The notes under the pieces were generated by a model that ran no database searches, was not told the origin of the DNA, and worked only from the letters and a program-made list of their open reading frames with translations. Position numbers and translations under genes: made by a program. Positions 12,005 to 21,363 of a stretch of 52,554 nt of DNA are shown here, one piece after another (position 1 is the stretch's first letter; every line of letters begins with the position of its first letter). Source of the DNA: Lingula anatina (Eukaryota > Brachiopoda > Lingulata > Lingulida > Lingulidae); NCBI RefSeq assembly GCF_001039355.2, contig NW_019775800.1, positions 1 to 52,554 on the forward strand. Reading direction: 5' to 3'.

Positions 12005-12174
12005 TTTTGTGTGACCACGACATACAGTGTATTAGCAACACAATGAAAAAAACAATCGCACGACTTGTTTTTATAAATATGCTACCGTTTCTTTGTAAAT
12101 AGTTTTATTTCATCTACCTACCTGGCTTGCAAAATATACACAGCGACGAGCAAAGCGTACGCTATCGCTTTCAT
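66..12174 (-). CDS. Secreted multi-LCCL / cysteine-rich repeat protein (5' part, runs off the window)
   Basis: Seventeen exons on the minus strand keep one frame for 2060 nt (about 686 aa): 12174-12122, 10150-10064, 9395-9332, 8842-8718, 7099-6920, 6653-6590, 5891-5761, 5461-5279, 5114-5051, 4838-4708, 4040-3846, 3233-3170, 2820-2690, 2392-2198, 1481-1418, 856-726, 263-66. Exon 1 encodes a signal peptide. Then cysteine-rich modules (Cys1-6) alternate with five LCCL domains, each with the family signature CPxGC...G(T/S)x(V/I)Y followed by (S/A)(V/I)CRA...H...GG...(R/L)N. LCCL (Limulus factor C, Coch-5b2, Lgl1) is an extracellular fold found in innate-immunity and matrix proteins. The last exon ends in a GTAAGA donor, so the gene continues past position 1 and its C-terminus is unknown. 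Secretion is inferred from the signal peptide and cysteine content. A role in defence or matrix is only a family-level guess. No known orthologue is recognised. Confidence 0.88.
277..315. repeat. (ATTT)n microsatellite
   Basis: Nine or so perfect ATTT units in an intron. Confidence 0.9.
726..1481 (-). CDS. LCCL domain 5 (two exons)
   Basis: Exons 1481-1418 (CPAGCVKGGSVHGSDVYTN) and 856-726 (SAVCRAAVHAISGMKSGG, then SVRNDVSSG) have the same 64/131-nt lengths and phases as units 2-4. Confidence 0.88.
1539..1575. repeat. (GT)n microsatellite
   Basis: Uninterrupted GT dinucleotides in an LCCL-gene intron. Confidence 0.9.
1945..2045. promoter_or_regulatory. Cluster of four CACGTG E-boxes
   Basis: The palindrome CACGTG occurs at 1945, 1998, 2018 and 2040, two of them inside a repeated GCCACGTGGTAGTC. 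The cluster is in an intron of the LCCL gene. CACGTG is the binding core of many bHLH factors, but function here is conjecture. Confidence 0.25.
2198..2392 (-). CDS. Cysteine module 5
   Basis: This 195-nt, phase 2-2 exon encodes WPETFSFAEATSAC, then C-EPHQTC, CVMAVDC, W-x3-C and a terminal DNC next to the LCCL start. The spacing is the same as in module 4. Confidence 0.86.
2593..2650. repeat. (AG)n microsatellite
   Basis: AG repeat with two interruptions, close to the acceptor side of the intron before Cys5. Confidence 0.9.
2690..3233 (-). CDS. LCCL domain 4 (two exons)
   Basis: Exons 3233-3170 (CPSGCKSGGGVWGTDIYSN) and 2820-2690 (SAVCRAAVHAVPDLNEGG, then TVRNEVTTG) have lengths and phases identical to unit 3. 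Confidence 0.88.
3846..4040 (-). CDS. Cysteine module 4
   Basis: This 195-nt, phase 2-2 exon reads PETFSFVETTSAC, then CGPEQTC, a GDG turn, CVLQLDC, and C-KSHYGDGPC. It is very similar to modules 5 and 6, which points to recent tandem duplication. Confidence 0.86.
4082..4371. mobile_element. MITE-like element with perfect 15-bp terminal inverted repeats
   Basis: TTACCCGCACGAAAA at 4082-4096 is perfectly inverted at 4357-4371, with TA at both outer edges. The interior is built from scattered CTACTGCA and GAAGTAG words and has no ORF. It lies in the intron between LCCL3 and Cys4. Confidence 0.6.
4708..5114 (-). CDS. LCCL domain 3 (two exons)
   Basis: Exons 5114-5051 (CPEGCKNGGGIYGSDIYTS) and 4838-4708 (SAVCRAAAHAIPDMKNGG, then TVRNEIGSG) are 64 and 131 nt with phases 2-0 and 0-2. 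The intron between them is short and AT-rich. Confidence 0.88.
5279..5461 (-). CDS. Cysteine module 3
   Basis: This 183-nt, phase 2-2 exon contains ACGGCEAFETCQDLGDG, then CVLSLDC, W-x3-C, and a final Cys that abuts the LCCL domain. The acceptor TTAAG at 5463-5462 is the one that keeps the frame with the preceding LCCL exon. Confidence 0.85.
5761..6653 (-). CDS. LCCL domain 2 (two exons)
   Basis: Exons 6653-6590 (CPAGCTRGSSVWGTDIYRT) and 5891-5761 (SSICRAAVHSNADLAKGG, then THRNGVGTM) form a standard LCCL domain. The phases are 2-0 and 0-2 and the lengths 64 and 131 nt. The donor of the second exon lies in ATGGG|GTGGGT. Confidence 0.88.
6920..7099 (-). CDS. Cysteine module 2
   Basis: This 180-nt, phase 2-2 exon encodes about 60 aa with seven cysteines: an ECGGCxLGEIC start, a GxGKKACVLPLDC centre and a W-x3-C end. 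The donor is taken at CCT|GTACGT, the only placement that keeps the phase-2 junction of its homologues. Confidence 0.82.
8718..9395 (-). CDS. LCCL domain 1 (two exons)
   Basis: Exons 9395-9332 (phase 2 to 0; motif CPKGCNLGERIRGTGTYTG) and 8842-8718 (phase 0 to 2; SAICRAYVHATGTDGG, then SSLNGIRSES) split the LCCL domain at the position used in all five copies. The second exon is 125 nt, six shorter than in the other four units. This is the most divergent copy. Confidence 0.88.
10064..10150 (-). CDS. Cysteine module 1 (short form)
   Basis: This phase 2-2 exon of 87 nt encodes only the second half of the cysteine module. It has the core LPADCFTKWEEVC and a final Cys just before the LCCL start. 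The three N-terminal cysteines of the later modules are missing, so it is either the ancestral short form or a truncated copy. Confidence 0.8.
10832..10854. repeat. Poly-C tract
   Basis: A run of 23 C in the large first intron of the LCCL gene. Confidence 0.9.
11917..11997. repeat. Long (TA)n microsatellite
   Basis: About 80 bp of uninterrupted TA in the first intron of the LCCL gene, just downstream of the signal-peptide exon. Confidence 0.95.
12122..12174 (-). CDS. Exon 1 of the multi-LCCL gene: start codon and signal peptide
   Basis: The ATG at 12174-12172 opens 17 codons with a basic residue then a hydrophobic core (MKAIAYALLVAVYILQA), a good secretory signal peptide. The exon ends in CAG|GTAGGTAG with phase 2, which matches the acceptor of the 10150 exon. 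The 5' UTR upstream was not delimited. Confidence 0.85.
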
Positions 12175-15100
12175 CCTCTCTCTTCGTTCCTTTACTGGTT
12201 TTCGAATCAGCAGTCAGGTTGTGTTGTTCTATCCAACAGAAATCAGCGAAAAGTTGGTTCACAAAGTTCAATTCCGAAATTTTCTTTGGTAAGTTTTCGG
12301 CACAGAAGGTAGTCAGTACTTGTGTGCTACCGCGCCAAACGGAAAATGACCTTTCAAAGCACACTCACTCTCTTTTCATTCAGCTATCTACTGGTAAATC
12401 AGCGATCGGTTGAGCATGCGCAGTCCCGTGTCAGCAATCTACTGACCTCAGGTTTGTGAGTAGTTATCTTTTCTTTCTTTCTACTCTGACGTCATCCACG
12501 CACTCAATCAGAAGAAATCTTTGTGGTCCGTTTCACAAAGGAAGTTAGACCGAAACTTAGTCTTGATTTTAAAAGACCGAAAATCTTGGTGCTCTTCTGT
12601 TAGGATAAATCCTAGCTCCACTAAATCATTACTTATCATATGACGAAACTTAAGTTTCCTCAACTTGAACTATTCGCACTTCTTAATAACTGGATCAAAG
12701 TAGAATGATGATATTGGCTTTAAAGTCAAGACCAACGTTCGGTCGAAAGTTTCTTTGTGGAAACATCCCCCTATCTTCTTGTCATCAGTGACCCGCGAGG
12801 ATTGTCAACCCACACGTGTCTTCCCGCATCTACTTACTGCCGTTCACGGAAAACAAGACCCGTTATCTCATAGCCGAGTTGGTTGCAACTACCGCGACTT
12901 CTTCCTGCTTTCACCGACCCAGCGACGCGTACCGAACTCGCTGTCCGTAAAATGTTTTATGTTTGAGACTATGGTCATGGTATTACGCTTATGTAAACAT
13001 AAAAATGTGTAATAAAGAAACAGATAAATTGATAAATAGAAATAGATAATTTGAAATAAAAAAAAATATAAATTGATGAATAATTCAAGTTTTGCGGTGA
13101 TTTAAGATAAGATTATATAAAAAATATCAATATTGCAATCTGATTAATGTTTTTAGGTTCACATATTTGTCGCAATTTACTCAGTACTTGGCAAGGTTCA
13201 TTTATCAATACATTTTTGTGCACATTTGTTTAAGTTTTTCACACCTATCCGATCACATTGTGTAATTCAAATTAATTTTGAATTATTATTTTTGTTATTC
13301 CCACTCTAATTCATGTTGATATTAACACCATTATTATTTATATTTTGTTAAAACAATCAAAAATAATTTTTTTGCAGCAAAACGGCATCACTATAAAGCG
13401 TATTCATAACGGCACACCGGTGTCACAGTTAAATCATAATTTCTTTTCACCATAGTGGCTATATCCATTAATCTAAGATAATTAACTGCCAGGCGATCTT
13501 ATTGTCGGTTATCTCAGCGATCTGTTCTACTTGAAAGCCCGTGACGTCATGGTGTTACGTCATCAGCAGGTCTCCGGTAAGCAGGTACCTTCAGTTTGGT
13601 AATTATCCTAATGTGCGTCATTGTCTCAGTACAGTAGAATATAGTGGCATTCCCGGCGTGTTGCATTCGCTGAATAAAGAGAGGAAAACAGGTTTTGGAA
13701 ATTATTGGGCGGGGTGGGTAGGAAGAGGGGGGTCATTAATGACACGGGTTTTTCTTCTTCATTGTCACATTTTTATGAATGCCCGTTTGATGCGATTTGA
13801 ATATGAAGCTACAAACACTGGAAATATTGTCGGTAGAAACATCGCTTTATCTTCAAAACATACATGTATGTCATATTTTATCACAGTGGTGCTTCAAGAG
13901 GAGGAGCACACCAATGATTCTGATTCCAGCGGAAGGACCAACTTTCATTTAAAGCTAAGATCGAATATACCGTTTATTAGATCTTAGTTTAAAGTTATTT
14001 CGTGAAAACTGTCTAGCCCCCTGGACTGAGTAGCGTCACGCCGAGTGTGTTGTGACCATATCAACTCTTCACGCCACCGCAGCCATGCAGTCATTTACAT
14101 TTAACCAGGGACGCGTACCATGACACTGCTTTATTTAAACAAAGCATTTGGCTAAACATCGGCCTATCCCTTTTAACTTGACGATAAAGTTTATGAAACA
14201 GTGCCACAGTTACATTTCCTCAACCAGGGGTCTTCTCACTCTTCTCTAGTTGTTACAAAATTGGGTGAAGGTCTTTCGTTCAATTTCGTACATTAGGAAA
14301 GACCTCTGGTAAAGTGAATTTACTGCCCTCCACTCACTGTCGTATCCAAGATGTTGCTTGGGGTGGGACAAAAACTGCCATTCCTAGTTTTTTTTTTTTT
14401 TTTTGGTAAATATATAATTATATGTCATTACATATTAACAATCACATGTTGGGATCAGGGATGAAAATTGCTTGGGATTCTCTTGTTCTTTCTGTTGATA
14501 TGTTTTTTTAAAAATTTTTTGAGGGGGAGGGGCGCCCGTGGCCCACTTTGTCTGCTCTCCAATTTCCCATTGATCTACTCTCTTTGAATTGGTTAAAATA
14601 AAGTAAACAGCAGATACTTAATTTGCAATCTCATCAGTAATCATCAGTAGGCCTTCTGATTAATTCTGACACACGGTACCGGTCTTTTCTTGAGGTACGA
14701 CCGTAAGGGCATAAAGGTCTCCAGTTAGCAGTTACCTTCAGTTTGAAGGATTAGTTCATAAACGATCAACGAAATTATGTTTTGGAGCTGCTTTTACTTG
14801 AAAATAAAAAGGGTGCCAGATGCTTTTAACACTGTCGCCGTTTTCTGTACACGCGACCCCTGCTGGCGCAACTCAAGAGCCAATAATTATGTTTAATAAG
14901 TTTTTCTTTTATTTATTTGTTTGTTTTTATTTATTTATTTATTTATTTGCGCTGCGCTCAGCATTGTTGACAGCGGTAAGGAAATTGTAGCAAACTGTCA
15001 TATCTGATATCCCTTGCCAGGTTATACAGGTGCTACTGTCCTTAAACTTACGTCATCGCACGTGCGTTATCGTCGCGAAGCACTAGGTTCTGCCACGCGT

Positions 15101-16594
15101 GGATTGGCGCTGTTCCCGACCACTGACCACCTGGCAGCTTTGGTCTGCTGGACAACAACGCTTGACCAACGGCGGGTGCCTCCGATGTCAAAAACAACGA
15201 ACAACGATAAGTATCTACAACAACAACGACGACTGAAGGGGTTCAAAAACTTGTTTGGCGATACTCCGCTTCACTGTTTGTGCTGACGCAGATTGGAGTC
15301 CTAGATACCTTGCACGTATAATAAGCAATTTTGTCAAATAAAAAAGTAGATATTTTATAATCAACTCTTATACGGTTTCAATTATTTTAATTTACACTAT
15401 TTTTCCTACTCATTTTTTTTTTTTTGTTCCAAGATCTTGTCCGTTCATAACATTTTAATTACTGAATGTAGATAATATTATGTTGGAATACTGTAGGTAA
15501 TATGATAATTACATTCTCTAGTTTTTCGTGTTTAGCGACATATGATATTTCTCGAAATGTAAAGCATAGTTTAAAATTTTCGAATTCCCTTTTTTGATTC
15601 GAAAGAATTATAAATTCAGAAGTTAACTGCTCTCCCCTGACTCACACTCCCTCTATCCCATTATAATTTTAAAATAAGTTATTGCGGGGCGGGAGGGGGG
15701 GGGGAGTGCAGTTACACAGTGACATTGATCAAGGTTTATCCAGGAAAAGCTAGTTAAAGATTTTTCCCATTTACTTAATCAATATTATTTTTCGTTTGTA
15801 AAATAAATAAATAAATAAATAAATAAATAAACTACCTAATTAATTTATTAATTAATAGTAAATAAATAAATGCTACAAAATCTTATTTACCCCAAATTAT
15901 GGTCGGTCACGCTCATTAACCAGTGTATCGATTTGCAGTCCTCATTTTCCAATAATTAACTGGACTCAAATATCATAAGGACGTTAACCATTTAGCAGGT
16001 GCGCCAACAACGCATTGCAGAAGTGTTGAGGACCCAGCTAAGTCTTCCTTTTAATGTTTTAACTCTACAGAGTTAACAGGAAATCTAAAATATGCTGCGT
16101 TTGAACAATCTTTATTGCAATGTCTATCATCTTTTTACTACCGTTTGGGATTCTCTCATTAGAAGTTAATTATATTAAAACTAATGACTGCCATAGATTC
16201 TAATCTAAATACTACATTGAGAATCACAATCTGGAGATCATAAGGCAGACTACATTGTAGACCTAGACTAATGTTACCCTCCATCTTCTTTATCTACTTT
16301 CACCTCCACAAAGTTTTACTAAACAAACAAACATACATAAATACTCATGGAATTGTCTGTACATACAATTTACATAACTCACCCTGAGTTTCTAAGTTTA
16401 CTGGAAACTGGCAACTATTATCAGTATACCTTGGCCAAGTTTCTAGTTAACTCTGATATTCAGGATGTCATAAAATGTCATTTGGTGAAGAATGTTTCTT
16501 TTGGCAACATCAGAATGAAAATACTGCATTTAAACCTGTACTTGCCAAGAAGAAAACATTATTTAAAAAATTTAATAATATCAAAAAATTCAAC

Positions 16595-16632
<38 letters not shown>

Positions 16633-17595
16633 TAGAAATACGAATTAAGACAATACTTCCGATTTTCCTGAAGAAGCCTTCTGCTAATTTGCCAAAAGGT
16701 ACTTTTACAATACAGAGCTGGCAATTCATTTTTTCATTCTTTTTTTTTTAATACAAATAATCAGGAATTATAGTTATAGTGCTTTTCCTGGTTTTGTAGG
16801 TCAGGCAGAATGAAAAAAAATTCAGGGAAAAGATAAGAATATTCTTTGCAAACATCTGAAATAGTATATCCCAACCTAGAAAAACGTAGAGATCCACATC
16901 AAAGCAGTTCAATTTTCATTATCAAATAATTAATTAATTAAATTATGGACCACCACCAACTTTCTGGCCTATCCTGACAATTGAATCAAAACTCATCCAC
17001 TTCTTGAATTATAAAAACCAAAGCAACAAACACTAAAATAGAACCTCCATGGCAGAGGTACAAACATTTCAGCTCATGTTCAAATATCAGAAAATAATAT
17101 CACTCCTGCACATTTTTCCATACTTAAATCCTCATCTCCATAAAATTGCATAAAATTTTCTTATAAAATTTCTTATACATGTATTGTTTACATATTTTAG
17201 ACTATTGGTTTGTACCTTGAATGCTAAGCCATACAATCAATAGATTATATTCCACTATTGTATTATTTTCATATTAATTAAATTACAACACAGACAGGTA
17301 ATACTCACGAGTAATTGGCTTTTTTTTTTTTGGGGGGGGGGGGGGGTAGAATAGATTAGGCTGTCATTGAGCCATACCAGTCAGAAACAAAATTTCTTGT
17401 CGCTGCATATAACATTTTGGCAAATTTCTTTTCAATAACGTCATAAATTGATTATTCAGCAAATTAAGCAAGTACAGGCAGTTACAGAAGTACCAAAACA
17501 ACACTTTTTCCATACAAGATGCACAGTTCTTTGCAACATATGTGGCCTCTCATAACTTCAGTAATAAGTCAAGGATTATCTTTTTATAAGTGTCA
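12175..17595. other. Intergenic region, no supported gene
   Basis: This 5.4-kb stretch lies between the LCCL gene start and the GOSR2 stop. The open frames in it have no recognisable motif, no exon partners and low-complexity content. It holds ATTT-type repeats (about 14920-14950 and 15800-15835), an AAT run (16599-16632), and a short phrase that recurs in diverged form near 13565 and 14720 (GGTCTCC...CAGTTTG). Promoter and 5' UTR of the LCCL gene must lie at its left end and the GOSR2 3' UTR at its right. Confidence 0.6.
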
Positions 17596-18490
17596 TCATA
17601 ATAAATATTTATACACTAGGAACATGATGACACAAGTCACAAACATTCCTCCATAAAGAATGAATTTATCTTGGTACGTTCTTCTCTCAATCAGTCTCAT
17701 GACAGTGTTGGACAAGCCTAAAGTATTCACAACGTCCAGAATTTTGCGCTGGGCGCCCTTCAGCGTCCCCCTCTGGTCTCGCAGACTGGTCAGTATACTG
17801 TTCCCACTGCCCAGTAAGTTGTCCATGTCCCTGTGGGAGGACTGGAGACGGTCGTGGTGTTTGACGGCAGCGTCTATCATGACGGAGGTGTGGTCATCGT
17901 TGGCGGTGAAGGACTGGCTGAGGAGCTCTTCGCGTTCTCGTTCTTGTTCTTCCTGCTTGTACCTGAGATCAGGATAACAAGAGCAATAGTAAAATAATTT
18001 CACGCACTTTACTCTTTTCTTTTTATCCCTTTAGATAATTGCTTAAGCTCTACTACTGAATGTTATCTAACCCAATCTACAGAAAACAATATGGTGTCTG
18101 TGCTTTTGCACATTTTACTTTTGTTTGGACTTAAAACAAACTGTACTGTCTTTTCTTCTTTTTCTCACTGTCTCTCACTCACTCACTCACTCACACTCTC
18201 TCTCTCTCTCTTTCTCACCTGCGATGCTGCATATTCCTCAAGGCCACCTGTAAGTGCTGGCAGTCATATTTCAGCTGATCCACGCGAACCTTGGCATTGG
18301 GGCGTCGCGTAGGAGGTTCCTTATTCACAAGAATGTCTAGGCGCTCACAGTGGCTGACTATCTGGTCTATTCGGGCCTGTATTTCATTCTCTAGTAAATG
18401 CGTCTCCCCGCCAGCTGCTCGTTCTAGGCGACCAAGCTCTGACTGCACCTCTTGTACCAGCCGGTTAGTCTGGTGGTACAAAGCGTCCAT
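17596..18490 (-). CDS. GOSR2: GOSR2 / membrin, Golgi Qb-SNARE
   Basis: Two exons, 18490-18219 and 17962-17596 (272 + 367 nt), join at AG|GTGAGA...CTCAG|G and give 212 aa, the length I recall for vertebrate GOSR2. Membrin is a C-terminally anchored Qb-SNARE that works with syntaxin-5, BET1 and SEC22B in ER-to-Golgi fusion. Visible hallmarks are the N-terminal helix [16 protein letters not shown], the conserved [17 protein letters not shown], the SNARE motif with the zero-layer-region Gln in [10 protein letters not shown], the [14 protein letters not shown] stretch before the membrane, and one transmembrane helix over about the last 20 residues. The start is the first in-frame ATG and matches the family N-terminus. 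The gene is head-to-head with the Schlafen-like gene. Confidence 0.95.
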
Positions 18491-18980
18491 TTCTGCTATC
18501 AGTGAACCGGGCCAGCTGTCTTATGAATTACGAAAAATGCGAAATATTAAGTTGATAAACTCAGTGTTCCATTCAGAGAAATGAGACACATAAAAATGTC
18601 GTCATTTCATAAAGAACTTGCGATCGACGTGTCCGGAAAAAACGACCTTGAACTTTGGAACTGCTCCGCAGATTGTATAGCTGCTACCAATTATTTATTG
18701 AAATTTTCATAAAGTTAGATAAATAATCTACCCGTATTAAAATAAAAACTATTTTATACAATTTCAAAAATTTAAAAGGGAAAGTTTGGTGGTTATTTAC
18801 TTATTTTCTTTCGTAGAGCAGGAACGGAGTAATGTACACAGAAACGAAACCGCCGACTGTATGGTTTTGGACAAAACTGTCGCTGTCTTTTTATTGAATT
18901 ACTAGAATATGTTGTAGAGCAAATCTTATTTTGTGCATGGTTGATGTTCTGAAACGTAATAGCATTGGTTAAAACTGGTG
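18491..18980. promoter_or_regulatory. Divergent intergenic region between GOSR2 and the Schlafen-like gene
   Basis: The 490 bp between two start codons pointing away from each other must hold both 5' ends, so a shared bidirectional promoter is likely. I see no TATA box that I would defend, and transcription starts cannot be placed from sequence alone. Confidence 0.5.
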
Positions 18981-20717
18981 ATGCCGAACAGAAAAGACGC
19001 ACTTTGGGCAAAACAGGTATGTCTTTTTTATTTTTTATTTGTATGGTCAAATTAAAAAATACAGACATGTACAGTTCATTGCTGCCTGCCTCAACCACAA
19101 TTTTGCAATGTCTTGTGTAGATTTTATTTATAAAAGATGGAGAAAAACACCCTGGTGCTTGGTAATTTGAATAAACATTAATTCCTATCATGAGGAAAAT
19201 CGTATATGATTTTCATGATACTATGATAGAAATTAATGTTCATTCAAAAAGAACTCTTGAAACTATTTCAGCAGCAACGTCATTATTGTCGAGGACAGCA
19301 CATAGGGGTGGAGAACAGAGTGACGGAGTTTAAACTAGGACGAGGGAAGACACGGCATGTGTCACGCATGGTTAGTGTGTGAACTTTAGATACTTTTAGA
19401 TGATGTACTTTTTTTTTACACTGAGCAGTATGCTTAGAACTTAGAGGGAATTCATAATTAGTTCTGTGGACTAACAGATCTGCGGATCAAATATGGCCAA
19501 CCCACATTAAAGTAGAGCTGACTAATCTGCTGATGGTCTCCCTGCCTTCCTGCAGAGGTCTGGCAATTAAACCTCATTTGAATCCCTTTAATGGGGAGGT
19601 TGGGAGACCATTAGTGGATTGCCGTAGTTGGCTCTTCTTTTATGTCAGTCAGCCATATTTGATCCACGGATCTGTTTGTCCACTGATCAACTTGTTATAA
19701 ATGCCCTCTTAGACATAGTCCGCACTGATTCACAATAGAAGATCTGAGTATCAACTGGTTCAAGGATTAAATATGGCGGACCCTACATGAAATAGAAGAC
19801 CGCTTAATCCTGTAATGGTCTCTCTGCCTCTCACGCGTCACCCCTGTAGGGGCACAGTAATTAAATCTCAGCTCCATTTGACTGGACGTGTAGGGAGGCG
19901 AGTTCCTGGACCAGTCGATTCTCAGATCTCCTATTCTTACTCAGTATTTGCTCCTTAGAATGACAACTTGGCACCCTGGCTATTACATAAGAGAGTCACC
20001 TAAACAAAGCATTTGCAATCCTTTACCCAGCAATTAATAAACTTTCAAATTAAACAGCTGGAAGGAAACTTGTTGAGAATTCGCAAAAGGGAGTATGTAG
20101 CCATCCCCCCTCACTCAATCACCTGTAATATTATATTACATTAGGACTGAGATCTTACATTTAATCCTAGGATTACACATGAAAGTTTTAATTCCAATAT
20201 TGTCCTGTAACAGCAACAGTGATAATTCATTTTGAAATACGATATAAATTTTTGTAATGAGTAAATCTAATATATGTTTACTTAGTAATAAATAAATTAA
20301 TAGTAATAAATAAATCATTTTTTCTCTATAAGTTTGTGTAAGGTATTCTTTGGCATTATATTTAAAGGTTGGGTTGTATACGTGTGCCTTCCTGAATACT
20401 GAAGGAGGAGACCTGTATATTGGGGTGGATGACAATGGTGAGTGTTGGTTGTCCTGTAGGTACATGTAGTATCAACCAGACATGAGCTTTTTCCTTAGTA
20501 ACACGGAATTCCGCATTTTTTAATTCAATTTTGATGGTTCCTGAGATTTGTTAAGATCTGCAATAAAACGATAAATGATAAATGTTCAGAGGGTTTTTTT
20601 TAAGCCTAGGCTCACATCTGATCTGCTCTAGTCAATATGAAATATGGCAGAAGAGTACAATTTCACTGTAATATGTAGAGAAAAATGGTGGAAAATTGCT
20701 GTTGTGGCTTGTTTCAC

Positions 20718-20754
<37 letters not shown>

Positions 20755-21330
20755 CAGTCATATGTATTGCAACAACGCAGGGATTGTCCCAGCATGTGTG
20801 TGAATAAGTACATGTGTGCGCATGCATGCCTTAAAATGCATCAGCAATCCATCTCACTATTTTTTAAATTATTATTTCAAAGGTATTGTTCAGGGGATTA
20901 CATGCAACCAGAGGAGAGAAGATCAGTTAAGGCAGAGTATAGATGGAATCATTAAGGGAATGAAACCTGAAGTGTTTCCTGACATGTATCAGGTGGACTT
21001 TGTACCTGTTTATAACCAATCAGGGGCACATGGTAGGTGGCGCCATCTATCTTTGATTTAGAACTATGATGGTCAAGGTGTCTGCTGTGTTTTAGGCAGC
21101 ATAATACATGTATTTAAGAGATGCTTGTTGATTTATCTATTTGGGTAGACTGGGTAAAAATATGCCTCCTGCCCCACCCTCTTTTTGCAATCATGAATGG
21201 ATGACATGGTGTGTGTATGTTGGGAGGGAGGGAGGGGGGGGGGAGGTGAAGCTAGAGACAGCTCCCAAATGGGTGGTTTTTGGATTTGGCATACTTTGTA
21301 CCTTGGTGATGAAGGAAAGTGCTGAAATTT

Positions 21331-21363
<33 letters not shown>

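Noticed and set aside
13541-13987. 148-codon plus-strand frame
   Set aside because: No motif, no splice partners and no domain-like composition. Most likely chance.
15014-15286. 90-codon plus-strand frame
   Set aside because: Arginine- and threonine-rich without recognisable features. Isolated in intergenic DNA.
16347-16751. 134-codon frame containing a poly-Asn run
   Set aside because: The Asn run is the AAT microsatellite. The rest has no similarity that I recognise and probably lies near the GOSR2 3' UTR.
18793-19191. 132-codon minus frame
   Set aside because: Antisense to exon 1 of the Schlafen-like gene, with no splice logic of its own.
20136-20465. 109-codon minus frame
   Set aside because: Antisense shadow of exon 3 of the Schlafen-like gene.
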